A stretch of DNA of 64,000 nt from Sulfitobacter sp. (lineage in GTDB: Bacteria > Pseudomonadota > Alphaproteobacteria > Rhodobacterales > Rhodobacteraceae), in contig JAQXCD010000031.1 in NCBI GenBank assembly GCA_029252045.1, positions 1 through 64,000 of the forward strand. Direction: 5' to 3'. Position numbers and translations under genes: made by a program. The notes beneath the pieces are model-generated. The model worked only from the letters and a program-made list of their open reading frames with translations, had not been told where the DNA came from and made no database searches. This document shows, piece after piece, positions 27,868 through 37,570 of this stretch. Position 1 is the first letter of the stretch. Each line of letters opens with the position of its first letter.

Positions 27868-29745
27868 ATGTCTAAACCAACCGACAATCCCGCAGACGCC
27901 TTTAAGAAGGCGCTTGCCGAAGCCGCCAAAGTCATGGCGAATGACCCTGATCTGACGGTCAGCTATTCGGTTGATCCCTCGGGGCTGACTGGCGATGCAA
28001 TGCGCCTGCCGCAAGTGACCCGCCGGATGACCCGCGACGAGGTGATGTTGGCGCGGGGCACTGCCGATGCGCTGGCGCTGAACCGGCGTTATCACAACGG
28101 CCAGACCCATGCGCGTTATCAGCCGCAAGGCGAGATGGCGCGGGACCTCTATGAAGCGATGGAGACCGCCCGTTGCGAAGCCGTAGGTGCGCGCGACATG
28201 CCGGGTACAGCCGGTAACATCGACGCCAAGATCAAGCATGAGGCCCTGCGCAAGGGCTATGATCAGGCCAAGACGGCCTCGGATGTGCCGCTGGCGGTTG
28301 CTGCGGGATATCTGGTGCGCCATCTGGCGACGGGACGCCCCATGCCTGCGGGTGCGGAAAACGTGATGGAGCTGTGGCGCGGCTATATCGAGGATCAATG
28401 CGGTGGCACGCTGGAAGACCTGGAAAATGCGCTGGACGACCAGACGGCATTTGCAAAATTCTCGCGGCAAATCATCACCGATCTCGGCTATGCCGACCAG
28501 TTGGGCGATGACCCCGACGGTCAGGATGATGACCGCGAGGACGAGGCCGAGGAAGGCAGCGACGAGCAGGACGATCCTGATAGCACTGGCAGCGATGATC
28601 AGGAGGAGGAAGACGCCGATGCCTCTCCCGAACAGTCCCAAGAAGAGCAGCAGGACCAGTCGCAGGCCCAAGTCAGCATGGACGACATGGCCGATCAGGA
28701 AATGGGCGACGAGGCGGAGATGCCCGAAGGCGACGCCCCTATGGAGCCCCCCGCCCCGCAGCCCGTGTCGGATGCCGATCCGAATTACACCGTCTATCTT
28801 GATGCGCATGATGAAACCGTTGGCGCCGAAGAACTGGCGGAGCCCGCCGAGCTGGAGCGTTTGCGCGCCTATCTGGACCAGCAGTTGGAACCACTGAAGG
28901 GGGCTGTGAGCCGTCTGGCCAACAAACTGCAACGCCGCCTGCAAGCTCAGCAGAACCGGTCTTGGGAGTTTGATCTGGAGGAAGGCACGCTGGACGCGGG
29001 CCGTCTGGCGCGGATTGTCGCCAGCCCGACAACGCCGCTCAGCTTTAAGGTCGAGAAAGACACCGAGTTCCGCGATACCGTTGTGACGCTGCTGATCGAC
29101 AACTCCGGCTCCATGCGCGGGCGGCCGATCTCAATCGCGGCGATCTGTGCGGATGTTCTGGCGCGTACGCTGGAGCGCTGCAATGTGAAGGTAGAAATCC
29201 TCGGCTTTACCACCCGGATGTGGAAAGGCGGCCAAGCGCGCGAGGCATGGCTGAACGATGGCCGCCCCACCGGCCCCGGCCGCCTCAACGATCTGCGCCA
29301 CATCATCTACAAATCAGCCGACGCCCCCTGGCGCCGCGCGCGGCCAAATCTAGGCCTGATGATGAAAGAAGGCCTGCTGAAGGAGAACATCGACGGCGAG
29401 GCGCTGGAATGGGCGCACCGCCGGATGATGGCCCGCAATGAATCACGCAAGATTTTGATGGTGATCAGTGATGGTGCTCCTGTGGACGACAGCACGCTAT
29501 CCGTAAACCCCGCCAACTTTCTGGAAAAGCACCTGCGTGACGTGATTGCCATGGTGGAAAAGAAGAAGGCGGTAGAGCTGTTGGCGATCGGGATTGGCCA
29601 TGATGTGACCCGCTATTACGACCGTGCTGTGACCATTACGGACGTCGAACAGCTGGCTGGTGCGATGACCGAGCAACTGGCCTCGCTGTTTGATAGTGAT
29701 CCGCGCAAACGGGCGCGTGTCCTTGGCGTGCGCAAGGCAAGTTGA
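27868..29745 (+). CDS. cobT: Cobaltochelatase subunit CobT
   Basis: The partner of CobS in the aerobic cobaltochelatase. The 625 residues contain a strongly acidic, low-complexity stretch at about 210-305 and a C-terminal von Willebrand A domain with the MIDAS motif DNSGS at 411-415. ATG 27868 follows TAAGGAG. The TTG one codon earlier is less likely. The acidic middle and the VWA domain are normal for this family. Confidence 0.97.
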   Translation: MSKPTDNPADAFKKALAEAAKVMANDPDLTVSYSVDPSGLTGDAMRLPQVTRRMTRDEVMLARGTADALALNRRYHNGQTHARYQPQGEMARDLYEAMETARCEAVGARDMPGTAGNIDAKIKHEALRKGYDQAKTASDVPLAVAAGYLVRHLATGRPMPAGAENVMELWRGYIEDQCGGTLEDLENALDDQTAFAKFSRQIITDLGYADQLGDDPDGQDDDREDEAEEGSDEQDDPDSTGSDDQEEEDADASPEQSQEEQQDQSQAQVSMDDMADQEMGDEAEMPEGDAPMEPPAPQPVSDADPNYTVYLDAHDETVGAEELAEPAELERLRAYLDQQLEPLKGAVSRLANKLQRRLQAQQNRSWEFDLEEGTLDAGRLARIVASPTTPLSFKVEKDTEFRDTVVTLLIDNSGSMRGRPISIAAICADVLARTLERCNVKVEILGFTTRMWKGGQAREAWLNDGRPTGPGRLNDLRHIIYKSADAPWRRARPNLGLMMKEGLLKENIDGEALEWAHRRMMARNESRKILMVISDGAPVDDSTLSVNPANFLEKHLRDVIAMVEKKKAVELLAIGIGHDVTRYYDRAVTITDVEQLAGAMTEQLASLFDSDPRKRARVLGVRKAS

Positions 29746-29789
29746 GAGTGCGGGATTGAGTTTAAAGGCACAATAAAGAAGGGGACGTG

Positions 29790-31580
29790 ATGTATCAGAC
29801 ATTTGAGGTCACGGCCCGACCGGAACAGGGCCCGCCCCGGCTGAAAGCGCTGCGTGAGCAGATGACCGCGGCCGCGTTGGACGGGTTCATTATCCCACGC
29901 GCAGATGCCCATCAGGGCGAATATGTAGCGGCGCGGGATGCGAGGCTGGCGTGGCTCACCGGATTTACGGGATCCGCGGGATTTTGTGTGGCGCTGCGCG
30001 ATGTGGCAGGTGTGTTCATTGACGGGCGCTACCGCACGCAGGTGAAAGCGCAGGTGGCGGATGTCTATTCCCCTGTACCATGGCCGGAAACCACGATGGC
30101 TGAATGGTTGCGTGCGCAAATGCCTGACGGCGGCCGTGTCGGATTTGATCCGTGGTTGCATACCGTTGACCAGATCGCCCAAGCCGAGAAGGCGCTGGCT
30201 GGCAGTGGTGTAGAGCTGGTGCAATGTGAAAATCTGGTGGATACCATCTGGGCAGATCAACCTGCCCCGCCCATGGAGCCTGCCAAGGTACATCCACTGG
30301 AGTTTGCAGGCGAGAGCCATGAAGCCAAACGGGCACGACTGGCGAAGTCCCTGATGGATGCGGGAGAGACAGCTGCATTGATCACCCTGCCCGATAGTAT
30401 TTGCTGGCTGCTCAACATTCGTGGTGCCGATATCGAGCGGAACCCTGTCGTGCACGGCTTTGCCATTCTACATAGCGACGGCGGCGTTGATCTGTTCTCT
30501 GAGCCCTCAAAATACGACGGGATGGCACCTCATTTGGGGGGGGATATTCGACTGCATGCACCTGACGCCTTTCTGGCGGCTGTTGCAGCACTAAAGGGGC
30601 CCGTCCGGATTGATACATCAACCGTGCCGCAGATTGTGGCAGATTCCCTGGGCGCCGCGGCCCGCCCCGGCGCGGAGCCCTGTGCACTGCCCAAAGCCTG
30701 CAAAAACGGTGCAGAAATCGAAGGAGCCGCGCAGGCGCATCTGCGCGACGGTGCTGCGATGGTCGAGATGCTGTGCTGGTTGGATGCCCAAAAACCCGGC
30801 ACGCTGACCGAGACGCAGGTGGTCAGCAAACTTGAGGGTTTCCGCCGTGCCGACAACGCCTTGCAGGACGTCAGCTTTGAGACGATTGCGGGAACAGGTC
30901 CCAACGGGGCCATAATGCATTACCGCGTCACCGAAGAAACCGACAGCGTACTGGAGGATGGCCACCTGATTGTTCTCGACAGTGGCGGGCAATATCTGGA
31001 CGGCACAACCGACATCACCCGCACCATTGCCATAGGCACACCACCTCACGAGGCCGCACAGGCGTTTACGCGTGTTTTGGCGGGTATGATCGCAATGAGC
31101 CGCCTTCGGTGGCCCAAGGGGCTGGCAGGTGCGCATATCGAAGCGATTGGCCGGATGCCTTTGTGGCTAGCCGGACAAGACTTTGACCACGGTCTGGGAC
31201 ATGGCGTTGGCGCGTATCTGAGTGTGCACGAGGGGCCACAGCGCCTGAGCCGTGTCAGCAACATACCCCTCGAGCCGGGCATGATACTGAGTAACGAGCC
31301 GGGCTATTACCGCGAAGGCGCTTTTGGCATTCGCATCGAAAATCTGCTGGTTGTCCAGACTGCCCCTGCCCTGTCCGGTGGCGATGCCCACCGCGAGATG
31401 CTGGATTGGCGCACGCTGGCCTTTGCCCCGATAGACCGCCGACTGATCGTACCTGAATTGCTGGATCCTGCGGCGCTTGAGTGGCTGAACAGCTATCATG
31501 CGGAAGTTAAAACAAAAATCGGACCGCGGCTATCCGAAGCCGCCAAACAGTGGTTAGATACGGCAACAGCGCCGCTTTGA
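29790..31580 (+). CDS. Xaa-Pro aminopeptidase (M24B, long form)
   Basis: A 596-residue aminopeptidase P that removes an N-terminal residue before proline. It is the long, three-domain form like animal XPNPEP1, not the 440-residue PepP form. The C-terminal pita-bread domain shows VLDSGGQYLDGTTDITRT with two metal aspartates, GHGVGAYLSVHEGPQ with the metal histidine, and SNEPGYY. AAGAAGGGGAC lies before the GTG-ATG; the ATG is preferred. It follows cobT by about 45 bases and may be on the same transcript. Confidence 0.93.
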   Translation: MYQTFEVTARPEQGPPRLKALREQMTAAALDGFIIPRADAHQGEYVAARDARLAWLTGFTGSAGFCVALRDVAGVFIDGRYRTQVKAQVADVYSPVPWPETTMAEWLRAQMPDGGRVGFDPWLHTVDQIAQAEKALAGSGVELVQCENLVDTIWADQPAPPMEPAKVHPLEFAGESHEAKRARLAKSLMDAGETAALITLPDSICWLLNIRGADIERNPVVHGFAILHSDGGVDLFSEPSKYDGMAPHLGGDIRLHAPDAFLAAVAALKGPVRIDTSTVPQIVADSLGAAARPGAEPCALPKACKNGAEIEGAAQAHLRDGAAMVEMLCWLDAQKPGTLTETQVVSKLEGFRRADNALQDVSFETIAGTGPNGAIMHYRVTEETDSVLEDGHLIVLDSGGQYLDGTTDITRTIAIGTPPHEAAQAFTRVLAGMIAMSRLRWPKGLAGAHIEAIGRMPLWLAGQDFDHGLGHGVGAYLSVHEGPQRLSRVSNIPLEPGMILSNEPGYYREGAFGIRIENLLVVQTAPALSGGDAHREMLDWRTLAFAPIDRRLIVPELLDPAALEWLNSYHAEVKTKIGPRLSEAAKQWLDTATAPL

Positions 31581-31606
31581 TGTGCGCAGATTCTCAGGGG
31601 AACAAG

Positions 31607-31951
31607 ATGGTTGATCATATCACAATCCGCAAAGCGGCAGGCACATGGACCGTCCGCGCAGGCGGTGCCGTTTTGGGCGAAAGCAGTGATGCGCTGGAAC
31701 TTGTCGAAGGCGACTATCCGCCCGTGATCTATTTCCCGCGGGCAGATATTGCGATGGCCTTTCTGGATGAAAGCGACAAAACCTCACATTGTCCGCACAA
31801 GGGGGATGCGCGTTATTTCAATGTGGTTACAAAAAGCCGGACATTGGAAAATGTCGTCTGGTCCTATGAAGCTCCCAAGGCCGCTGCGGAAAAGGTCCGT
31901 GATTATCTTGCGTTCCACAACGTAGAAGAAGTGGCCGTCGAGCAGATTTAG
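31607..31951 (+). CDS. DUF427 domain protein
   Basis: A 114-residue protein of the DUF427 family, with the typical YFPRADI and SHCPHKGDARYF motifs near residues 43 and 64. No biochemical role is established. AGGGGAACAAG precedes the ATG at 31607; a longer frame overlaps the end of the peptidase gene. The last four bases overlap the stop of the convergent chloride-channel gene. Confidence 0.9.
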   Translation: MVDHITIRKAAGTWTVRAGGAVLGESSDALELVEGDYPPVIYFPRADIAMAFLDESDKTSHCPHKGDARYFNVVTKSRTLENVVWSYEAPKAAAEKVRDYLAFHNVEEVAVEQI

Positions 31952-33636
31952 GAGTGTTCTTCGGCAGCGGTTGCGGCAAGCGCGCGGTTATAGGCGCGCA
32001 GTGCATCCACATGGAACAAGGCGCCCAACAGCTCGGGTGGGGCGGCATCTGACGACAGGGTCACAACCGGCAGGAACATCACACCGGAATTCTCGAATAT
32101 CGGGATTGCCGTTTCCAGAGTGGCTGCCGCATCGATGTAAAGACCTTCACCAATCATCTCCCAGCAGCGTTCCTGATCTGCTGCACGTGGATGGTCGGGC
32201 GATCGCATTGTTTTTGCCGCAGTGAACATCGCCAACAAATAGGCCTGCGGGCCTGCCGCAAGATGGATGCCGCGCCGCTCGATCTGGGTGAGGAAAAAGC
32301 TGAGATCAACCATTTTGGACGACAGCGCAGTGGACATGCTGACGGCAACCATCACCGCCAGACCTGTCTGCCAGTCGCCTGTCAACTCGAACACAATCAG
32401 TGTTGTGGAAATCGGTGCCCCCAGCACAGCAGCGGCAACCGCCCCCATGCCTGCAAGCGCATAGAGCGAAGTGGAGCCTGAAACATCGGGGAAGATGCCT
32501 GTTGCGACCAAGCCAAAAGCCAGCCCCACCAATGCCCCTATCATCAGAGAGGGCGCAAAAATGCCACCCCCCATGCGCCCGCCCAGTGTAATTGCCACGG
32601 CCAGTACTTTGAGGGCAGCAAAAACAGCCGCCTCGTGGAAGGCAAGCTCTCCGGTCAAGGCCAGTGCCGTCGTCTCATACCCCACGCCGATGATGTGCGG
32701 ATACCAAAGGGCAATCCCCCCCAGCAGCGCACCAGCCACCATCGGGCGCAAATAGCGGGGCAATCCAATTCTGCCCTGAATGTTGGTCCCAATATCATCT
32801 GCCCAGAACACCGCCCGCATCAGCACAACAGCGACCAGCCCACAGGTTAGACCCAGCAGCAAAAAGGCAGGAAGCTCGACATAGAATTGCAAATCCCCAG
32901 CGGTGGGCAGTTTGAACTCCGTTACACCACCAAATTCCAAACGGTTGATCACCGTGCCTGCAACGCTTGCGATCACAATAGGGGCAAAGGCGTGGACTGC
33001 GAAATGGCGCAACACCACTTCAAGCGCGAAGAGCGCGCCTGCGATGGGGGCATTAAAGCTGGCAGATACTGCTGCTGCAACGGCACAGCCCAACAGATCA
33101 CGCCCCGTTATCCCGTTTGCATTGATCCGCCGACTGACCCAAGTCGAAATCACAGCAGCAAGGTGTACAACCGGACCTTCCCGCCCCGATGATCCGCCCG
33201 TGCCCAATGTCACCAGCGACGCCAATGCAGAGCCAAGCCCCGCCCGTGTCTCAACCCGACCTTCGTGCAAAGCAGAGCCGATAATGACATCGGCAACCGA
33301 CCGTGCGCGGCCGTCAGGTGTAAACCGGTGCAGGATCAACCCTGTCACCAAGCCACCGACTGTCGGAATAAGGACAACCCAATACCAGTCCAGCCCACTG
33401 ATAAAACTCTGTAAATGCTGAACGTCATCCGTCCCGTAGAGGGTGGATTGCAGTAAATAGATCCCCTTGCGGAAAAACAGCGCGGCAAAGCCTGCGGCGA
33501 TCCCGATCAACAGGGCAATGAACCAGAATGTGATCTTGCCCGGCCCTTTTTGTCGCAACACACGCCAGCCTTCGCGAAAACTATCGGTAGCTGATGTCAC
33601 TTGCTGTGACACAAAAGAGCGGGAGGGCTCGGTCAT
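31948..33636 (-). CDS. ClC-family chloride channel or Cl-/H+ antiporter
   Basis: A 562-residue inner-membrane protein with the ClC fold of many helices. The filter segment SGREGPVVHL holds the gating glutamate; GGGIFAPSL and GAVAAAVLGAPISTTLIVFE are the other family motifs. The usual first motif GSGIP is not recognisable, which occurs in this subfamily. A C-terminal soluble region of about 110 residues could carry a CBS-type regulatory domain. Channel and antiporter cannot be told apart by reading. It lies downstream of recN on the same strand after a 75-base gap. Confidence 0.9.
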   Translation of the reverse strand: MTEPSRSFVSQQVTSATDSFREGWRVLRQKGPGKITFWFIALLIGIAAGFAALFFRKGIYLLQSTLYGTDDVQHLQSFISGLDWYWVVLIPTVGGLVTGLILHRFTPDGRARSVADVIIGSALHEGRVETRAGLGSALASLVTLGTGGSSGREGPVVHLAAVISTWVSRRINANGITGRDLLGCAVAAAVSASFNAPIAGALFALEVVLRHFAVHAFAPIVIASVAGTVINRLEFGGVTEFKLPTAGDLQFYVELPAFLLLGLTCGLVAVVLMRAVFWADDIGTNIQGRIGLPRYLRPMVAGALLGGIALWYPHIIGVGYETTALALTGELAFHEAAVFAALKVLAVAITLGGRMGGGIFAPSLMIGALVGLAFGLVATGIFPDVSGSTSLYALAGMGAVAAAVLGAPISTTLIVFELTGDWQTGLAVMVAVSMSTALSSKMVDLSFFLTQIERRGIHLAAGPQAYLLAMFTAAKTMRSPDHPRAADQERCWEMIGEGLYIDAAATLETAIPIFENSGVMFLPVVTLSSDAAPPELLGALFHVDALRAYNRALAATAAEEHS

Positions 33637-33711
33637 TGGGGACTTTCAAACGAGTGACGACGGCTCAGGTTACCCTTGGGGAAACCATATGCGGGCCGCA
33701 GTTTCAACCCG

Positions 33712-35367
33712 TCAGGCGCTGAGCAAGGCGCGGGCCGCTTCGCGCGCGGCCTCGGTGATTGTGTCGCCCGCCACCATGCGCGCCACCTCGTCCACACGCT
33801 GCCCCGCGTCCAGAGGCACGACGTTTGTGGTGGTCATGCCTTTGGTCACGGATTTCTCGACCCGCCAGTGATGCGCGCCAAGGGCCGCCACCTGCGGCGA
33901 GTGGGTCACAACCAGTACCTGGCCCTCATCTGCTATCTTTGCCAGACGGCGGCCCACCGCATCGGCGGTTGCCCCCCCCACACCACGGTCGATCTCGTCA
34001 AAAATCAGGGTCAAACCGGACTGGCCTTGGGTCAGACAAACCTTCAGCGCCAGTAAAAAGCGGCTCAATTCGCCGCCCGATGCGATCTTGTTCAACGGTC
34101 CTGCGGGCGCGCCGGGGTTAGTGGCGACAGTAAAGGACACCGCATCACGCCCCTCTGGCCCTTCGGCTTCGGGGGTGATTTGCGTTTCGAAAACCGCCCG
34201 CTCCATCTTCAGCGGTGCCAACTCGCCACTCACCGCCTTGTCGAGCTTGGCAGCTGCTTTCACACGCGCTGCCGTCAGCGCCGCCGCTGCGGTTTCATAG
34301 GTCGCCTCTGCTGCCTTGACGGCGGCCACCAGTTTGGCCTGCTCGGCCTCCCCCGCATCCAGCGCATCCAGCTTATTGCGCAGGGTGTCGGCAAACCCTG
34401 CCAACTCATCCGGCTGTACTTCGTGTTTACGGGCTAATCCACGAATGGCAAACAACCGCTCTTCGGTGTCTTCCAGCTCATGCGGATCAAAGGACATTGC
34501 CTCGATCGCTGTGACAACGCCCTCCATGGCACTGTCCAGCTCGATCATGGCACGGTTGAGCGCTGCCATCGGCTCTTCCAATGTGCCGTCTGCCCGCGCC
34601 GCCGCACCGTCCAACCAGCGGAAAGCATCCGCCAGCTGCGCCTCGGCACCGCTCTGCCCCATCGCCTCATAGGCGTTGACCACATCTGCACGAATTTTCT
34701 CGGCTGATTGCATCATCCGGCGTTTGGTATCCAGTGCGGCCTCTTCCCCCTCCTCGGGGTTCAGCTTGTCCAACTCGGCCACCGCATAGCGCAGGAATTC
34801 TTCTTCGGCACGGATTTCGTCCTGCGCTTTGGCAGCGGCTGCTTGTGCTTTTCGTGTGCGCGCCATCTCGCTCCATGCCGCACGCACGGCGGCACGGGCC
34901 TTATCCGTTTCCCCAAAGGCATCCAGAATTGTTCTGTGCCCGCGCGGGTTCAACAAGCCGCGATCATCATGCTGGCCGTGAAGCTCGACCAATGTCTCGC
35001 TCAGCGCGCGCAGCACTTCGCCGGAACAGCGGCGGTCATTGACCCATGCCGTCTTGCGACCGTCCACTGTGTTGATACGGCGCAGGATCAGCTCGTCACT
35101 CACCGGCAGGCCGGCTTCTTCCAATACAGCGCGCGCGGGGTGATCTGCGGATAGATCGAACCAGGCCGTGACCTCGCCCTGCTCTGCGCCCTGACGCACC
35201 AGATCGGCACGCCCGCGCCAGCCAAGCACAAACCCCAGACTATCGAGCAGAATGGATTTGCCGGCCCCCGTCTCACCGGTAAGCACATTGAGACCCGGCT
35301 GGAAATTCAACTCCAGCCGTTCAATGATCAGCATATCAGAAATATCAAGACCGCGCAGCATCAACAC
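33712..35367 (-). CDS. recN: DNA repair protein RecN
   Basis: An SMC-like ATPase for double-strand break repair. The 551 residues have Walker A GETGAGKS (31-38), a long central coiled coil, the signature region IASGGELSRFLLALK and Walker B LIFDEIDRGVGG. It follows bamD by 29 bases in the order ftsZ-lpxC-bamD-recN that is common in alphaproteobacteria. ligA, which often comes next, is absent here. Confidence 0.97.
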   Translation of the reverse strand: MLMLRGLDISDMLIIERLELNFQPGLNVLTGETGAGKSILLDSLGFVLGWRGRADLVRQGAEQGEVTAWFDLSADHPARAVLEEAGLPVSDELILRRINTVDGRKTAWVNDRRCSGEVLRALSETLVELHGQHDDRGLLNPRGHRTILDAFGETDKARAAVRAAWSEMARTRKAQAAAAKAQDEIRAEEEFLRYAVAELDKLNPEEGEEAALDTKRRMMQSAEKIRADVVNAYEAMGQSGAEAQLADAFRWLDGAAARADGTLEEPMAALNRAMIELDSAMEGVVTAIEAMSFDPHELEDTEERLFAIRGLARKHEVQPDELAGFADTLRNKLDALDAGEAEQAKLVAAVKAAEATYETAAAALTAARVKAAAKLDKAVSGELAPLKMERAVFETQITPEAEGPEGRDAVSFTVATNPGAPAGPLNKIASGGELSRFLLALKVCLTQGQSGLTLIFDEIDRGVGGATADAVGRRLAKIADEGQVLVVTHSPQVAALGAHHWRVEKSVTKGMTTTNVVPLDAGQRVDEVARMVAGDTITEAAREAARALLSA

Positions 35368-35396
35368 ATTCCGTCACAGGCAAAGCCTTGCACAGG

Positions 35397-36269
35397 TTAG
35401 ATCCAATCGCCTTTCAGCGTTTGACGGTAGATCGACGACAACCAGTTGTTGCCAAACGATTTCAACTCAAGGCCGCGGCCCGTCAACAGTTTGTAGCTGT
35501 CGTCATACCATTCAGTTGAGCGGTAGTTATGTCCCAGAATGGCCCCTGCGGTCTGCGCCTCGTCGGTCAAACCAAGGCTCAGATACGCCTCGACCAGACG
35601 GTGCAGCGCTTCTGCGGTGTGGGTGGTTGTCTGGAAATCCTCGACAACCACACGGAAACGGTTGATCGCGGCAGTGTAATGGTCACGCTTGAGGTAGTAG
35701 CGGCCGATTTCCATTTCCTTGCCCGCAAGGTGGTCAAACGCCAGATCGAACTTGAGGATCGACGAGCGTGCATATTCACTATCGGGATACCGCTCGATCA
35801 CTTCGCGCAAGCTTTGCAGTGCCTGAAAGGTCAGACCCTGATCGCGGCCCACATCATCAATCTGGTCATAATAGCTGAGCGCCAGAAGATAGGCGGCGTA
35901 GGCCGCATCATCATCATCGGGATAAAAGTCGATGAAACGCTGCGCAGCCGAGCGGCTGTTGGGATAGTCCGCATCCTGATGATAGGCGAAGGCCTGCATG
36001 ATCAACGCGCGCTTGGCCCATTCGGAATAAGGATACAAACGCTCGATCTCGGAAAAATAAAATGCACCCTCACCCGGACGTTTGCGGTTCAACTCGAACT
36101 CGCCGCGCTCGAATATCTGTTCGGGCGTGTATGTCTCCAGAGGAATCTCTTGCGGGTTAAAGAAGTTCTTTGTGAATCGGCCGGTGTCTTTGGACCCGCC
36201 ACAAGCAGTCAATGCCAAAACAGCCACCAAAGTGACGGAAAGACGTCTTGCAGACCCTCCAAAACTCAT
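35397..36269 (-). CDS. bamD: Outer membrane assembly lipoprotein BamD
   Basis: The lipoprotein of the BAM complex that inserts beta-barrel proteins. The 290 residues begin with a signal peptide and lipobox LTAC near residues 20-23, then TPR-like helices with the family phrases RPGEGAFYFSEIERLYPYSEW and FIDFYPDDDDAAYAAYL. Placement between lpxC and recN ties outer-membrane assembly to division and wall genes. Earlier names are ComL and YfiO. Confidence 0.95.
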   Translation of the reverse strand: MSFGGSARRLSVTLVAVLALTACGGSKDTGRFTKNFFNPQEIPLETYTPEQIFERGEFELNRKRPGEGAFYFSEIERLYPYSEWAKRALIMQAFAYHQDADYPNSRSAAQRFIDFYPDDDDAAYAAYLLALSYYDQIDDVGRDQGLTFQALQSLREVIERYPDSEYARSSILKFDLAFDHLAGKEMEIGRYYLKRDHYTAAINRFRVVVEDFQTTTHTAEALHRLVEAYLSLGLTDEAQTAGAILGHNYRSTEWYDDSYKLLTGRGLELKSFGNNWLSSIYRQTLKGDWI

Positions 36270-36383
36270 CTCTGGCTATCCTTATTCTCTTACCGCTAAC
36301 ATCTATTTCAGAGGTTTCACCCCTGTTTGTCCATGGTGTTAGCACACTATTTGGCGGTGCAAAACGCCCATTTCCCTATTTAT

Positions 36384-36413
36384 AAAAAAGGCCCGCAGCG
36401 TTTGCCACGGACC
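36384..36413 (-). terminator. Terminator of lpxC
   Basis: On the minus strand GGTCCGTGGC and GCTGCGGGCC pair (three G-T pairs) over an AAAC loop, followed by TTTTTTAT, 27 bases after the lpxC stop. bamD would then need its own promoter or read-through. Confidence 0.75.
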
Positions 36414-36440
36414 AATCATATTTTTCAGCAAAAATCGGGA

Positions 36441-37364
36441 TCAGGCAACAGCAGGAATTTCGTTCCAGACAAGGCCGTGGCCGGGCAAACGGGCTGCCAT
36501 TGCCCCATCACACTCAACCATCCGGACAGCGCCAGGGGTGGCAAAAAGTGCGCGTAGCAACGTATTGGTGAGCGAGTGACCGGCACGCAAACCGGTATAA
36601 TGACCCAGCAGCGGTGCGCCCGCTAGCGCCAAATCGCCCAATGCATCCAACATCTTGTGGCGCACAGGCTCGTCCGCGTGGCGCAAGCCACCGGGGCTCA
36701 GCACTTCGTCGCCATCGAACACTACAGCATTCTCACCGGCCTTACCGCCAAGCGCCAAGCCGTTGGCCTGCATCGCATCGACATCTGCCTGACGGCAGAA
36801 GGTACGGCTATCACACAGCTCACGCGCGAAGGAGCCGTTGTTCATCACAAGGGATTTCTGCTGATGGCCAATCGCCGCATCCGCAAATTCAATTTCAAAA
36901 TCAATGCGCAGCGTATCGGAAGGCGCGATTGTTGCAACAGCATCGCCATCCCGGACGGTCACCTCCTTAAGGACCTCAAAGGCCATCACCGGAGCCGCCT
37001 GCATTTGCACACCGCGCGCCATGATCCCACGCACAAATGGCGCAGCCGAGCCATCGAGGATCGGCACTTCGGGTCCGTCAATCTCGATCATCGCGTTATG
37101 GATACCGCAACCTGCCAAAGCAGCCATCAGATGCTCGACAGTAGAAATCTGCAAACCGCTTTTGTTTTCCAACTTGGTGCACAGGGGAGAGCGGTTAACC
37201 GCATCCCAACGCGCAGGGATCATACGATCACCCAGATCCACATCTGTACGCTTGAACCAAATTCCGAAATTGGGGGCGGCGGGCAAAACGGTTGCAGTCG
37301 CGGGCTTGCCAGAATGCAGGCCTTTGCCCGCAAAGCTGATCGCTGATTTTACAGTATTTTGCAC
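36441..37364 (-). CDS. lpxC: UDP-3-O-acyl-N-acetylglucosamine deacetylase
   Basis: The committed zinc enzyme of lipid A synthesis. Zinc ligands are His78 (STVEHLMAAL), His236 and Asp240 (RHKMLDALGDL), and the base His263 in AGHSLTN. The 307 residues match the family. I take the GTG (VQNTVKSAIS) as the start because GAGG lies eight bases before it; the in-frame TTG eight codons upstream has no site. It lies 206 bases after ftsZ, has a terminator between, and so probably has its own promoter. Confidence 0.96.
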   Translation of the reverse strand: MQNTVKSAISFAGKGLHSGKPATATVLPAAPNFGIWFKRTDVDLGDRMIPARWDAVNRSPLCTKLENKSGLQISTVEHLMAALAGCGIHNAMIEIDGPEVPILDGSAAPFVRGIMARGVQMQAAPVMAFEVLKEVTVRDGDAVATIAPSDTLRIDFEIEFADAAIGHQQKSLVMNNGSFARELCDSRTFCRQADVDAMQANGLALGGKAGENAVVFDGDEVLSPGGLRHADEPVRHKMLDALGDLALAGAPLLGHYTGLRAGHSLTNTLLRALFATPGAVRMVECDGAMAARLPGHGLVWNEIPAVA

Positions 37365-37522
37365 GATACCGTCCTCGGATTGTCTCAAGTTAGTCCTTGA
37401 TTAACCCTTAGATAGGCGGCCTGTTGCACTGCAGCAAATCAATCATTGCAACGAACTGAAACATCAATGTTACAAAAGAGCGTAAAGCCGCCACCGACCC
37501 TATAAACACCTGTATCTTAACG

Positions 37523-37548
37523 AAAAAAGGCCGCCATAAGGCGACCTT
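37523..37548 (-). terminator. Terminator of ftsZ
   Basis: On the minus strand AAGGTCGCC and GGCGGCCTT pair (one G-T) over TTAT, followed by six T, 22 bases after the ftsZ stop. Confidence 0.85.
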
Positions 37549-37570
37549 TCACATCACGAAATGATGCTTT

